Source of the DNA: Pseudomonas sp. JAI120 | GTDB lineage: Bacteria; Pseudomonadota; Gammaproteobacteria; Pseudomonadales; Pseudomonadaceae | DNA length: 64,000 bases | NCBI RefSeq assembly: GCF_014207255.1 | Contig: NZ_JACHCZ010000003.1 | Coordinates: 248,001-312,000 of the forward strand | Reading direction: 5' to 3' | In this document: positions 1 through 8,621 of the stretch, piece by piece | How positions within the stretch are numbered: position 1 is the stretch's first letter | Layout: each line of letters opens with the position of its first letter | Notes under the pieces: generated by a model | Seen by the model: the letters and a program-made list of their open reading frames with translations, nothing else | What the model was told of the DNA's origin: nothing | Databases searched by the model: none | Program-made: the position numbers and the translations under genes

Positions 1-1224
1 CGTGGCTTCCACATAAAGCAGCGCGCCAGCGACGTCCATCAACACCGCGTCGTTGGGCTCACGATGCCCCTGGGCCAGGCTCAATACCACGGCCAACTGG
101 TCGATGATGACTTTGCGCGGCTGGCCAAACCCCAGCACCGCAAGGGTATCGGCAATCTGTCGCAGGGGCGCCAGCAGCGCGTCGAGGTCGCTCGTGTGCT
201 GGCGGTCGCTGCGCACGAACAGGTCGAGGCGCTCTTTGACCCGTACCAATTCTTCACACAACGCACCGAGCACCGAGCCCATGGCGTTACGATCCGGCCC
301 GGCGAGGCGCGCGCGTTCGGCATCCACCACCGCGCTGTCGGGCAAGGCCTCATCCAGGCTGTAGCGTTCTTTCAAACTCTGCATGCGCGGGGTCGGTCGA
401 GTGACTTTGGCGACGTAAAACAACAAGCTCTTGAGCAGCTCATCCGGTGCCGGCTGGTTGATCCCGCCAATGCCTTGTGCCAGCAGGCGCTTGAGCTGCT
501 TGTCGCTGGCCTTGAGCAGGCTGCGCAGTGCCGGGCTGTTGGCGACCACGCCGGTGAGCATGCCCTCGACCAGCGCCGACGCCACTTGCCACAGCGGCAA
601 CAGCGGCGCGCCCTGGCACAGCGCTTCAAGGCGCGCGAACACCCGCGCCATGTCTTCCAGGTTGCTCGGGCCGTGGTCTTCACGCAGCAGCCCGGCGAGG
701 GCTTGTTGCAGCAGTTGGTGCCACTGGCGCAGTTGCTCCTGAACGTCGGCCGGCGCGCGTTGGGCCAGGGCGTCCTCGGGAAGCGGCGCAATCGACAGCA
801 GTTGCGGGCTGAACAAGCTGGTCTCCGACAGCAGGCTTTCACCGCGGGCACTGCGCAGGTCGTTGAGCAGCGGCAGCACCACCAGCGGTAAATCACGGCG
901 GGCGCTGTGCACACGGTCGAGGTACAACGGCAGTTGGCCCAGGGCCTGTTGCAGCAGGCGGATACTTTCCTCGCGCTGGCTGACCTGCCCGGCCTGGAGC
1001 GCCAGGGCCAGTTCTTCGATCTCTTCGGCCAGCAGCGCCGCGCCGTAGAACTCGACCATTTGCAGCGCGCCATGCACCTGGTGGATGGCGGCCAGGCATT
1101 GGCTGATCACGTCATCGTCGCGGGTCTCGACAAACGCATCCAGCGCCGAACGGGCCTGTTTCAGGGTTTCGGCAATGTCGCCCTTGACCCATTCGAGGGC
1201 CACGTAGTCGTGCCGATCAACCAT
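1..1224 (-). CDS. chpA: ChpA/PilL-type hybrid chemotaxis histidine kinase (N-terminal part)
   Basis: The open frame runs from an ATG at 1224 through the window edge, giving 408 residues without a stop, so the gene is truncated by the window, not broken. It starts MVDRHDYVALEWVKGDIAET and is helical, with repeated Hpt-like segments (for example near IHQVHGALQMVEFYGAA), as expected for the N-terminal phosphotransfer array of ChpA. The kinase, CheW-like and receiver domains would lie beyond the edge. It follows pilJ on the same strand after a 107-bp gap holding a REP hairpin. GGAG lies 7 bases before the start. Position directly after pilG-H-I-J makes ChpA, the kinase of the twitching/surface-sensing pathway, by far the best call. 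Confidence 0.88.
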   Translation of the reverse strand, partial: MVDRHDYVALEWVKGDIAETLKQARSALDAFVETRDDDVISQCLAAIHQVHGALQMVEFYGAALLAEEIEELALALQAGQVSQREESIRLLQQALGQLPLYLDRVHSARRDLPLVVLPLLNDLRSARGESLLSETSLFSPQLLSIAPLPEDALAQRAPADVQEQLRQWHQLLQQALAGLLREDHGPSNLEDMARVFARLEALCQGAPLLPLWQVASALVEGMLTGVVANSPALRSLLKASDKQLKRLLAQGIGGINQPAPDELLKSLLFYVAKVTRPTPRMQSLKERYSLDEALPDSAVVDAERARLAGPDRNAMGSVLGALCEELVRVKERLDLFVRSDRQHTSDLDALLAPLRQIADTLAVLGFGQPRKVIIDQLAVVLSLAQGHREPNDAVLMDVAGALLYVEAT

Positions 1225-1280
1225 AACTGCTCCGCTTAGAATTCGTGGGTTGCTGGTGTTCTTGAAACAAATGGAGATCA

Positions 1281-1320
1281 AATGTGGGGGGGGGCAAGCC
1301 CTAATGCCCCCTCCCACATT
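1281..1320. repeat. REP hairpin between pilJ and chpA
   Basis: A single REP-like palindrome. AATGTGGG on the left pairs with CCCACATT on the right around a G/C-rich core. It belongs to the same family as the doublets elsewhere in the window, with an expanded G run. It sits between co-directional pilJ and chpA, so it could affect mRNA stability or relative expression. Confidence 0.8.
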
Positions 1321-1331
1321 TTGACTGCATT

Positions 1332-3383
1332 TCAATCATCAACCTGCTTGGCCGCAGGCAAGGTGAAACCCGACACCGACCTGCGCAACTGGCTCGCCAT
1401 CTTCGCCAGGTTGCCGATGCTTTCAGCGGTGGCGGTGGAGCCCGATGACGTCTGCGTGGTGATCTGCTGGATCACGTTCATGGTCAGGGAGATCTGCCCC
1501 GCCGACGAGGTCTGTTGCTGCGCCGCGTTGGAGATGCTCTGGATCAGCGCGGCCAGGGTTTTCGACACGCCTTCGATTTCTTCCAGGGCCACCCCGGCGT
1601 CCTGGGCCAACCGTGCCCCCCGCACCACTTCGGTGGTGGTCTGTTCCATGGAGATAACGGCTTCGTTGGTGTCGGCCTGGATTGCGCGCACCAGGGTTTC
1701 AATCTGCCGCGTGGCCGCCGATGAACGCTCGGCCAGCCGCTGCACTTCATCGGCCACCACCGCAAAGCCGCGTCCGGCATCCCCGGCCATGCTGGCCTGG
1801 ATCGCGGCGTTGAGGGCGAGGATATTGGTCTGGTCGGCAATATCGTCGATCAGGCTGACGATGTCGCCAATCTCCTGGGACGACTCGCCCAGGCGCTTGA
1901 TGCGCTTGGCGGTGTCCTGGATCTGTTCGCGGATGTTGTCCATGCCGTGGATGGTGTTGTGCACCACCTCGTTGCCTTTGTTGGCGATTTCTACCGAACG
2001 CTCCGCCACCGCCGAGGATTCGGCCGCGTTGGCCGATACCTGGTCGATGGATTGGGCCATCTGGTTGATTGCGGTGGAGGCTTCGGCGATCTGCTGGGCC
2101 TGATGCTCCGACGCCTGGGCAAGGTGCATGGCGGTGGCCTGCGTCTCCTGCACGGCACCCGCCACTTGCCCGGCGGTGAGGTTAATGGTGGCCACCAGGT
2201 CGCGCAGTTGGTCCACGGAATAGTTGATGGAGTCGGCGATGGTGCCGGTGAAGTCTTCAGTCACCGAGGCGGTCACGGTGAGGTCGCCGTCGGCCAGGTC
2301 TTCGATCTCATCGAGCAGGCGCATGATCGCATTCTGGTTGCGCTCGTTCTTCTCGGCGGTCTCGTGCAGTTGGCGGTTGGTTTCGCGCACCATCACCAGG
2401 CCGATCAGGATGATCGAGGTCAACGCCAGCAGGCCCAGCACATACCCGCCGATGGTGTCGAAGCTGCGTCCGCTGGCCAGGTTTTCAAAACCGGTGGCCA
2501 GGTGCGAGGCTTCATCGAGCAGGGTTTGCGACAAGTTGAAAATATTGCTCGCCGAGGCGCGCACCTGGAACAGCTGCGGCGAGGTTTCGAGGATTTCATC
2601 CACGGAGCCGGAGACAAACTCGAACAGCTCGGCGATTTCCGCCAGCCGCGCACGGGCATCGTGGTCTTCGACCTGGGTGATGCGCAGCCCGGGGTTGCCG
2701 TTGAGCATGCCATTGAGCACCTGCCCGAAGCGATTGGCGTCGCGGCCAAAGGTATCGGCGGCCTGTACGGCGGTTTCGTCGCCGGCCAGCACGGTGTTGA
2801 CCGCGCCCAGGATACGCTCGGCCAGCAGCGACTGGCGCTGGGCCACGGCCACTTGGCTGGCCGGCGCGCCACGTTGCAGCAGGATCTCGACGACCTTCTC
2901 CGATTCCATCTGCAATTGCGGGACGGTTTCGGCGAGGGTCGCGGCCACTTGGTGCAGGGACAGCACGGTCTGTTCGCTGGCGAGGATCGCGTCGGTGTTT
3001 TTCAGCAGCGCTTCCCAGTCCGTCTGCACCGCGCGCATTTCAGCGCGGACCGCATTGGGCGCAGCGGGCAGGCCGGTTTGCGGGTCGCCTTTTTTCAGGT
3101 AACCCCAGCGTTGGGCAAAATCGTTGCGCGCTTCGCCCAACAGCTTGAATGCGGCGGCCTTGCCGGCGGCGGCCTCGGTAGCGTTCTTGGCGATGCGTTG
3201 GGACAGCACGCGCAGTTCACCGGCGTGGCCGATGTACTGTTTGTCGTAGGTGGACTGGGTGTTGAGGTACGCGAAGTTGGCGAACAGCAGCATGATGAAC
3301 ACGATCAGCGCGATAAACAGCACGATGATCTGTGAGCGGCTGCGTGAGCCGGCCTGGGGTTTGGGCGTAGTCGCGGTGGTCAT
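1332..3383 (-). CDS. pilJ: Twitching motility methyl-accepting chemoreceptor PilJ
   Basis: Predicted 683-residue membrane chemoreceptor that feeds type IV pilus and surface-contact signals to the ChpA kinase. An N-terminal transmembrane helix (about residues 17-40) is followed by a long periplasmic region with two PilJ-type modules. A second membrane helix lies near residues 315-340 (YVLGLLALTSIILIGLVMV). Then come a HAMP-like segment and a cytoplasmic signalling domain with the hairpin tip motif around DDIADQTNILALNAAIQASMA. The ATG at 3383 overlaps the pilI stop (ATGA), which fixes the start; an upstream in-frame start at 3443 would lie inside pilI. Length matches the P. aeruginosa protein (about 682 aa). 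Confidence 0.95.
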   Translation of the reverse strand: MTTATTPKPQAGSRSRSQIIVLFIALIVFIMLLFANFAYLNTQSTYDKQYIGHAGELRVLSQRIAKNATEAAAGKAAAFKLLGEARNDFAQRWGYLKKGDPQTGLPAAPNAVRAEMRAVQTDWEALLKNTDAILASEQTVLSLHQVAATLAETVPQLQMESEKVVEILLQRGAPASQVAVAQRQSLLAERILGAVNTVLAGDETAVQAADTFGRDANRFGQVLNGMLNGNPGLRITQVEDHDARARLAEIAELFEFVSGSVDEILETSPQLFQVRASASNIFNLSQTLLDEASHLATGFENLASGRSFDTIGGYVLGLLALTSIILIGLVMVRETNRQLHETAEKNERNQNAIMRLLDEIEDLADGDLTVTASVTEDFTGTIADSINYSVDQLRDLVATINLTAGQVAGAVQETQATAMHLAQASEHQAQQIAEASTAINQMAQSIDQVSANAAESSAVAERSVEIANKGNEVVHNTIHGMDNIREQIQDTAKRIKRLGESSQEIGDIVSLIDDIADQTNILALNAAIQASMAGDAGRGFAVVADEVQRLAERSSAATRQIETLVRAIQADTNEAVISMEQTTTEVVRGARLAQDAGVALEEIEGVSKTLAALIQSISNAAQQQTSSAGQISLTMNVIQQITTQTSSGSTATAESIGNLAKMASQLRRSVSGFTLPAAKQVDD

Positions 3384-3904
3384 GCGGCGACATCCATGAA
3401 GCCAGGGGCCTGGGCCAGGGCGAAGGGGCTGAAGACCTGCCACAGCGGCTCACCATCGAAGTGACCCTGGATAAACGGCGCGCTGAGGCTGGTGTTCGCC
3501 AGCAAGGCGTCTTGTGCAAAATGCTGCATCCCCACCACCTCGTCTACCAGCAGCCCGACAAACAGATCGTTGTATTCCACCACCAACACCCGCCGTTGCT
3601 TGCGCGCCTTGGACAGCTCAAGGCCAAGGAAGCCGCCCAGGTCCATCACCGGCAGCAAACGCCCGCGCAGGTTAGCAACACCCTTGACCCAGGCCTTGAC
3701 CCCGGGCATTAAAGTGCAGCGTGGCTCATGCAGGACTTCGGCGACTTCGCCCATGGGCGCGACATACCAATGCTGCCCAAGGCGAAAGCCAATCCCGCTC
3801 CAGCGTTGCAGGCGGGTTTCCTGGGATGGCAGGTCGGCGGCCAGCAGGCGGCAGCGGCGGTCGATGTCCAGCAGTAACTCGAAGGCGGTTTGCGACTCGG
3901 TCAT
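3380..3904 (-). CDS. pilI: CheW-like adaptor PilI
   Basis: A 174-residue CheW-domain protein expected to couple the PilJ receptor to the ChpA kinase at the cell pole. The CheW fold is visible from about residue 38 (WYVAPMGEVAEVLHEP) through GVANLRGRLLPVMDLGGFLG and VVEYNDLFVGLLVDEVVGM, the usual order of strands. It lies 12 bases after pilH and overlaps pilJ by 4 bases, so the genes are probably translationally coupled within one pilGHIJ-chpA operon. Confidence 0.94.
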   Translation of the reverse strand: MTESQTAFELLLDIDRRCRLLAADLPSQETRLQRWSGIGFRLGQHWYVAPMGEVAEVLHEPRCTLMPGVKAWVKGVANLRGRLLPVMDLGGFLGLELSKARKQRRVLVVEYNDLFVGLLVDEVVGMQHFAQDALLANTSLSAPFIQGHFDGEPLWQVFSPFALAQAPGFMDVAA

Positions 3905-3916
3905 GATGGCGTGCCG

Positions 3917-4282
3917 TCAGCCGGCCAGCACCTTGTTCAGGGTGGCGATCAGGGTTTCCTCGTCCACAGGCTTGGTCAGGTAATCCTTGGCGCCCTGGCG
4001 AGTACCCCACACCTTGTCGGTTTCCTGGTCTTTAGTGGTGATGATGATCACAGGGATGTGCTCGGTTTCCTTGTCTTTGGTCAGTTGGCGCGTGGCCTGG
4101 AACCCATTGAGGCCCGGCATCACGATGTCCATCAATACCGCGTCAGGTTTTTCCTGGCGGGCAAGCGCCACGCCATCGCCGCCGTTGGCGGCCTTGAGAA
4201 CCTCGTGACCATGCTTTTCGAGCATGCCGGTCAATTTGTACATTTCGGTCGGCGAATCGTCGACGATCAGAACTCGTGCCAT
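3917..4282 (-). CDS. pilH: Response regulator PilH
   Basis: A 121-residue stand-alone receiver domain. The acidic pair D8-D9, phospho-acceptor D52 (in VLMDIVMPG), T87/T88 and K103-type residues (DYLTKPVD) are all in place. In P. aeruginosa PilH is one of the two CheY-like outputs of the Pil-Chp system and opposes or balances PilG in controlling pilus motor direction. The start at 4282 gives the canonical length; the open frame extends upstream to 4381 but would run into pilG. Confidence 0.94.
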   Translation of the reverse strand: MARVLIVDDSPTEMYKLTGMLEKHGHEVLKAANGGDGVALARQEKPDAVLMDIVMPGLNGFQATRQLTKDKETEHIPVIIITTKDQETDKVWGTRQGAKDYLTKPVDEETLIATLNKVLAG

Positions 4283-4328
4283 GGTTTTCCCCGCTACATT
4301 GGTCAGCGCCGGCCCTTGTGAGGCGACG

Positions 4329-4736
4329 TCAGTGTGCTTGTTCCACTGCGGCGAACCCAGGCACATAGGCCTTGATCGCACTCAGCAGTTCTTCCTTGCT
4401 GAAAGGCTTGGTCAAAAACTGATCGACACCCACGATGCGCCCCTTGGCCTTGTCGAACAGGCCGTCCTTGGAGGACAGCATGATCACCGGGATCGACTTG
4501 AACACCGGGTTGTTCTTCACCAGGGCGCAGGTCTGATAGCCATCCAGGCGCGGCATCATGATGTCGACAAAGATAATGTGCGGGTGATGATCCACAATCC
4601 GGGCCAGGGCATCGAAACCGTCGATGGCCGTGATGACATCGCAGCCCACGTTCTTCAACAGCGTCTCGGCGGTGCGGCGGATCGTTTTCGAATCGTCGAT
4701 TACCATCACTCTCAAGGCGTTGGAATGCTGTTCCAT
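4329..4736 (-). CDS. pilG: Response regulator PilG
   Basis: A 135-residue CheY-like receiver with acidic pocket D14-D15, phosphorylation site D58 (IIFVDIMMPRLDGY) and the conserved lysine in QFLTKPFSKEEL. As first gene of the minus-strand Pil-Chp operon it is predicted to link ChpA phosphotransfer to pilus extension and cAMP signalling. It is separated from pilH by 46 bases and read divergently from gshB across a 239-bp gap. Confidence 0.95.
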   Translation of the reverse strand: MEQHSNALRVMVIDDSKTIRRTAETLLKNVGCDVITAIDGFDALARIVDHHPHIIFVDIMMPRLDGYQTCALVKNNPVFKSIPVIMLSSKDGLFDKAKGRIVGVDQFLTKPFSKEELLSAIKAYVPGFAAVEQAH

Positions 4737-4975
4737 ATCTGCTCTACCATCGCCACAGCGAATCGGTTTTCGGTGCGTACTGCCTGATGTTGCACAGGAT
4801 GAGCGCCGCAGGCCTTGGATTTCAAGGGCTGCTGCGCCGTGGCAGTCTTTTTAGCACAGTCTCGGGGAGCAATCTATCGAGGCACCCGCCCGGTGGTTTT
4901 TCCTTGACCCACAACAACCGCAGCGCCACTCTGACGCCACTTTTATGCGCCCTAATTTGCTAGAGGAAATCCCCC
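4737..4975. other. Divergent intergenic region pilG / gshB
   Basis: This 239-bp gap must hold the promoters for the Pil-Chp operon (leftward) and gshB (rightward). I see no strong consensus -35/-10 pair and no palindrome or open frame with coding character. GAGGAAAT just before 4976 is the likely gshB ribosome binding site. Confidence 0.5.
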
Positions 4976-5929
4976 ATGAGCGTTCGCGTCGGCATTGTCA
5001 TGGACCCTATCGCCAGCATTTCCTATAAAAAGGACAGCTCGCTGGCCATGCTCCTGGCCGCCCAGGCCCGCGGCTGGACCCTGTTCTATATGGAACAGCG
5101 CGACCTTTACCAGGGCGACGGCGAGGCCCGTGCACGCATGCGCCCGCTGCAGGTGTTTGCCAACCCCGAGAAGTGGTTCGAACTGCAGGACGAAATCGAC
5201 AGCCCCCTGAGCGACCTCGACGTGATCCTGATGCGCAAGGACCCGCCGTTCGACATGGAGTTCGTCTATTCCACCTATCTGCTGGAGCAGGCCGAGCGCG
5301 CTGGCGTGCTGATCGTCAACAAACCCCAGAGCCTGCGCGACTGCAATGAAAAGCTGTTCGCCACGTTGTTCCCGCAGTGCACGCCGCCTACCGTGGTCAG
5401 CCGCCGCGCCGATGTGCTGCGTGAATTCGCCGCCAAACACGGCGATGTGATCCTCAAGCCGCTGGACGGCATGGGTGGCACCTCGATCTTCCGGCACCGC
5501 GCCGGCGACCCCAACCTGTCGGTGATCCTCGAAACCCTGACCGCCCTGGGCACCCAGCAGATCATGGGCCAGGCCTACCTGCCGGCGATCAAGGACGGCG
5601 ACAAACGCATCCTGATGATCGACGGCGAGCCGGTGGATTACTGCCTGGCGCGTATCCCGGCGGCGGGCGAGACCCGTGGCAACCTGGCGGCCGGCGGTCG
5701 TGGCGAAGCGCGGCCGTTGTCCGACAAGGACCGCTGGATCGCCAGCCAAGTTGGTCCGACCCTGCGGGAAAAGGGTTTGCTGTTTGTTGGCCTTGACGTG
5801 ATTGGTGAAAACCTCACCGAAATCAACGTCACCAGCCCGACCTGCATTCGCGAGATCGACAACGCATTTGGCACCAACATCGGTGAAATGTTGATGGCTG
5901 CCATCGAGCGCAAGCTGCAGGCCAAGTGA
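4976..5929 (+). CDS. gshB: Glutathione synthetase
   Basis: A 317-residue ATP-grasp ligase catalysing the last step of glutathione synthesis: gamma-glutamylcysteine plus glycine plus ATP. The N-terminal GshB domain (SVRVGIVMDPIASI) contains DVILMRKDPPFDMEFVY. The ATP-grasp part has PLDGMGGTSIF (glycine-rich loop), GGRGEARPLSDKD, and ITEINVTSPT-like metal-binding residues near the end (LTEINVTSPTCIREID). Length is typical. It is followed 77 bases later by a tonB gene on the same strand. Confidence 0.97.
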   Translation: MSVRVGIVMDPIASISYKKDSSLAMLLAAQARGWTLFYMEQRDLYQGDGEARARMRPLQVFANPEKWFELQDEIDSPLSDLDVILMRKDPPFDMEFVYSTYLLEQAERAGVLIVNKPQSLRDCNEKLFATLFPQCTPPTVVSRRADVLREFAAKHGDVILKPLDGMGGTSIFRHRAGDPNLSVILETLTALGTQQIMGQAYLPAIKDGDKRILMIDGEPVDYCLARIPAAGETRGNLAAGGRGEARPLSDKDRWIASQVGPTLREKGLLFVGLDVIGENLTEINVTSPTCIREIDNAFGTNIGEMLMAAIERKLQAK

Positions 5930-6006
5930 TATAGAACAGCCGGACACACACCAACATTGCGCTATCATGCCCGACCTGTGAAACGCGCGATGTTGGTTTT
6001 CTTGTC

Positions 6007-6912
6007 ATGACACTCCCGTCCGATCTGCCCCCCGAACTCTCCCACAGCGGCGTGCGCCCGGCTGATCGGCTCGGATTTACCCTGTTCCTGGCCGCGTTGA
6101 TTCACCTGGCATTGATCCTCGGCGTGGGTTTCACCATGGTCGAGCCCAAGCAGATCACCAAGACCCTGGAAATCACCCTCGCCACGTTCAAGAGTGAAAA
6201 GAAGCCCGAGAAGGCGGATTTTCTTGCCCAGGACAACCAACAGGGCAGTGGCACCCTGGACAAAAAGGCGATACCCAAGACTACCGAAGTGGCGCCTTTC
6301 CAGGACAACAAGGTCAATAAGGTCACACCGCCGCCGGCGCCCAAGCCTGAAGTCAAACAGGCCACGCCCAAGCCCACGGTGACCACGGTCGCACCCAAGC
6401 CGCAAAAAGCCCCGGTCCAGCGCGAGAAAACCAAGACCGAGCCGCAGCCGGAGCCCGTGAAGCCGGCGCCGACGTTCGATAGCTCGACACTGTCTGACGA
6501 AATTTCCAGCCTGGAGGCCGAACTGGCCCATGAACAACAGCTTTATGCCAAGCGTCCGCGCATCTATCGCTTGAACGCGGCCTCGACCATGCGTGACAAG
6601 GGCGCCTGGTATAAGGACGAGTGGCGTAAGAAGGTCGAGCGCATCGGTAACCTCAACTACCCGGAAGAGGCACGGCGCCAGCAGATTTACGGCAATTTAC
6701 GCCTATTGGTGTCGATCAACCGCGACGGTACGTTATATGAAGTGCAGGTGCTGGAGTCGTCCGGTCAGCCGCTGCTGGACCAGGCCGCCCAACGCATCGT
6801 GCGCCTGGCCGCGCCCTTTGCCCCGTTTACCGGGGACTTGAACGATGTGGACCGCCTGGAAATCATCCGCACCTGGAAGTTTGCCAAGGGTGACCGCCTC
6901 TCCAGCAACTGA
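6007..6912 (+). CDS. tonB3: TonB-family energy transducer (TonB3-like)
   Basis: A 301-residue TonB protein. There is a cytoplasmic lead and then one membrane helix at about residues 21-45 (RLGFTLFLAALIHLALILGV). A Pro/Lys-rich periplasm-spanning stretch covers roughly 60-160 (PPPAPKPEVKQATPKPT). A short coiled-coil-like segment (DEISSLEAELAHEQQLYA) and a C-terminal TonB box-binding domain (LNYPEEARRQQIYGNLRLLV to RIVRLAAPFAPF) follow. There is no exbB/exbD alongside. In P. aeruginosa the gene at this locus is tonB3, reported to be needed for twitching and pilus assembly; its place next to pilG here fits that role rather than iron uptake. Confidence 0.88.
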   Translation: MTLPSDLPPELSHSGVRPADRLGFTLFLAALIHLALILGVGFTMVEPKQITKTLEITLATFKSEKKPEKADFLAQDNQQGSGTLDKKAIPKTTEVAPFQDNKVNKVTPPPAPKPEVKQATPKPTVTTVAPKPQKAPVQREKTKTEPQPEPVKPAPTFDSSTLSDEISSLEAELAHEQQLYAKRPRIYRLNAASTMRDKGAWYKDEWRKKVERIGNLNYPEEARRQQIYGNLRLLVSINRDGTLYEVQVLESSGQPLLDQAAQRIVRLAAPFAPFTGDLNDVDRLEIIRTWKFAKGDRLSSN

Positions 6913-7000
6913 AAGCGCCCTCCTACAGAAAAGCCGACAGCACTGTATTCGGGTCACGTCCAGCTTGTCAGTTCGCCCCTCCAACGCCACACTAGCGGAC

Positions 7001-7570
7001 ATGAAAAATGTCAGCCCGACCTACCTCAAGCACCAATTCCTGATCGCCATGCCCCATATGGCCGACCCGAACTTTGCGCAGACCTTGACCTACATCGTCG
7101 AGCACACGGCCAATGGTGCCATGGGGTTGGTGGTGAACCGCCCGCAGGCGCTGAACCTGGCCGATATCCTTGAACAACTGCGCCCGGAGGTCGACCCACC
7201 GGCCCGTTGCCAGGGCGTACAGATCTACATCGGCGGGCCGGTGCAGACCGATCGCGGCTTTGTGCTGCACCCGACCGGACCGAAGTTCCAGGCCACGGTG
7301 GACCTGGACGGGGTCTCACTGTCCACCTCCCAGGACGTGTTGTTCGCCATCGCCGACGGTGTAGGCCCTGAGCAAAGTGTGATCACCCTGGGTTACGCCG
7401 GCTGGGAAGCCGGGCAGCTGGAAGCCGAACTGGCCAGCAATGCCTGGCTGACCTGCCCGTTCGATGCCGACATCCTGTTCAATACCGCAAGCGAATTGCG
7501 CCTGGAAGCCGCCGCGGCCAAGCTGCGGGTCAACCTCAGCCTGCTGACCAGCCAGGCGGGGCACGCCTGA
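7001..7570 (+). CDS. algH: YqgE/AlgH family protein
   Basis: A 189-residue protein of the UPF0301/AlgH family, whose biochemical role is not settled. The start at 7001 gives the family N-terminus (YLKHQFLIAMPHMADPNF). Other hallmarks are EHTANGAMGLVVNRP, IYIGGPVQTDRGFVLH and LGYAGWEAGQLEAEL. It overlaps ruvX by one base (TGATG), an arrangement widely conserved in gamma-proteobacteria. In P. aeruginosa the homologue was linked to alginate regulation, which the sequence cannot confirm. Confidence 0.92.
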   Translation: MKNVSPTYLKHQFLIAMPHMADPNFAQTLTYIVEHTANGAMGLVVNRPQALNLADILEQLRPEVDPPARCQGVQIYIGGPVQTDRGFVLHPTGPKFQATVDLDGVSLSTSQDVLFAIADGVGPEQSVITLGYAGWEAGQLEAELASNAWLTCPFDADILFNTASELRLEAAAAKLRVNLSLLTSQAGHA

Positions 7571-8007
7571 TGGCCTTGCGTCTGATCCTCGGCTTTGACT
7601 ACGGCACCAAGCAGATCGGCGTAGCGGTTGGCCAGGTGATCACCGGCCAGGCCCGCGAGCTGTGCACCCTCAAGGCCCAGAACGGCATACCGGACTGGAA
7701 CCAGGTCGAAGCCCTCATTAAAGAGTGGAAGCCCGACGCCGTGGTGGTCGGCCTGCCCCTCAACATGGACGGCACCCCCAGCGACATGTGCCTGCGCGCC
7801 GAAAAGTTCGCCCGCCGCCTTAACGGCCGCTACAACCTGCCCTTCTATACCCACGATGAACGCTTGACCACCTTTGAAGCCAAGGGCGAGCGCCGCGACC
7901 GTGGCGGCCAGAAGGGCAGTTACCGCGACAACCCGGTGGACGCCATTGCCGCCGCCTTGCTGTTGCAAGGCTGGCTGGATGAAAACACTGCTTTATTTGA
8001 ATCCTGA
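7570..8007 (+). CDS. ruvX: Holliday junction resolvase-like RuvX/YqgF
   Basis: A 145-residue RNase H-fold protein proposed to act as a Holliday-junction resolvase and/or in 16S rRNA 5'-end processing. Visible motifs are LGFDYGTKQIGVAVG (first catalytic Asp), VVGLPLNMDGT, the THDERLTT block and DNPVDAIAAALLLQGWL (last acidic residue). Its start overlaps the yqgE stop. A short hairpin follows the stop codon. Confidence 0.94.
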   Translation: MALRLILGFDYGTKQIGVAVGQVITGQARELCTLKAQNGIPDWNQVEALIKEWKPDAVVVGLPLNMDGTPSDMCLRAEKFARRLNGRYNLPFYTHDERLTTFEAKGERRDRGGQKGSYRDNPVDAIAAALLLQGWLDENTALFES

Positions 8008-8009
8008 CT

Positions 8010-8030
8010 GACGCGGCTTGCCGCGTCTTC
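8010..8030 (+). terminator. Hairpin after ruvX, possible weak intrinsic terminator
   Basis: Perfect 7-bp stem GACGCGG/CCGCGTC with loop CTTG begins 3 bases after the ruvX stop and is followed by TTCTTA. The U-tract is poor, so termination is probably partial. It separates tonB3-yqgE-ruvX from pyrR-pyrB-pyrC'. Confidence 0.5.
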
Positions 8031-8090
8031 TTACGTTTGAGCCCGGACCTTGTCGTCGCCCCCGCCGCGCAAGGCCTTGAAGGAGCCACC

Positions 8091-8597
8091 ATGAGTCTGC
8101 CAAACCCCGCCGAACTGATCCGCCAGATGGCGGTTAGCCTCAAGACGCACCTGGAACACCGTGGCATCAGCGAACCGCGCTTTATCGGTATTCGCACCGG
8201 CGGTGTGTGGGTCGCCCAAGCGTTGCTGGACGAACTGGGCAGCGACTCACCCTTGGGTACCCTGGACGTGTCCTTCTACCGCGACGACTTCAGCCAGAAC
8301 GGCCTGCACCCACAAGTGCGCCCGTCCGCCCTGCCGTTCGAGATTGAAGGCCAGCACCTGGTGCTGATCGACGACGTGCTGATGAGCGGCCGTACCATAC
8401 GCGCCGCCATGAATGAATTGTTCGATTACGGGCGCCCCGCCAGCATCACCCTGGTCTGTCTGCTGGACCTGGAGGCAGGCGAACTGCCTATCAGCCCGGA
8501 CGTGGTTGGCGCCACGCTGTCCCTTGAGGCCAGCCAGCGAGTAAAATTGTCCGGTCCCACGCCGCTCGAACTCGAACTGCAAGACCTTGCCCTTTAA
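8091..8597 (+). CDS. pyrR: PyrR: bifunctional pyr regulator / uracil phosphoribosyltransferase
   Basis: A 168-residue type I phosphoribosyltransferase. The PRPP-binding motif is clear (LVLIDDVLMSGRTIRAAMNE), preceded by FIGIRTGGVWVAQAL and DVSFYRDDF. The ATG at 8091 has AGGAG 5 bases upstream and is preferred over an in-frame start at 8037. In Bacillus PyrR is an RNA-binding attenuator. In pseudomonads it precedes pyrB-pyrC' and its regulatory role there is not evident from sequence. Only 24 bases separate it from pyrB. Confidence 0.94.
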   Translation: MSLPNPAELIRQMAVSLKTHLEHRGISEPRFIGIRTGGVWVAQALLDELGSDSPLGTLDVSFYRDDFSQNGLHPQVRPSALPFEIEGQHLVLIDDVLMSGRTIRAAMNELFDYGRPASITLVCLLDLEAGELPISPDVVGATLSLEASQRVKLSGPTPLELELQDLAL

Positions 8598-8621
8598 ACC
8601 GCCTTGTAAAGAGTCCCCGCG

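Noticed and set aside
1947..3335. 462-residue open frame on the plus strand
   Set aside because: It is antisense to pilJ and rich in Gly/His/Gln from complement codon bias; pilJ has clear chemoreceptor motifs.
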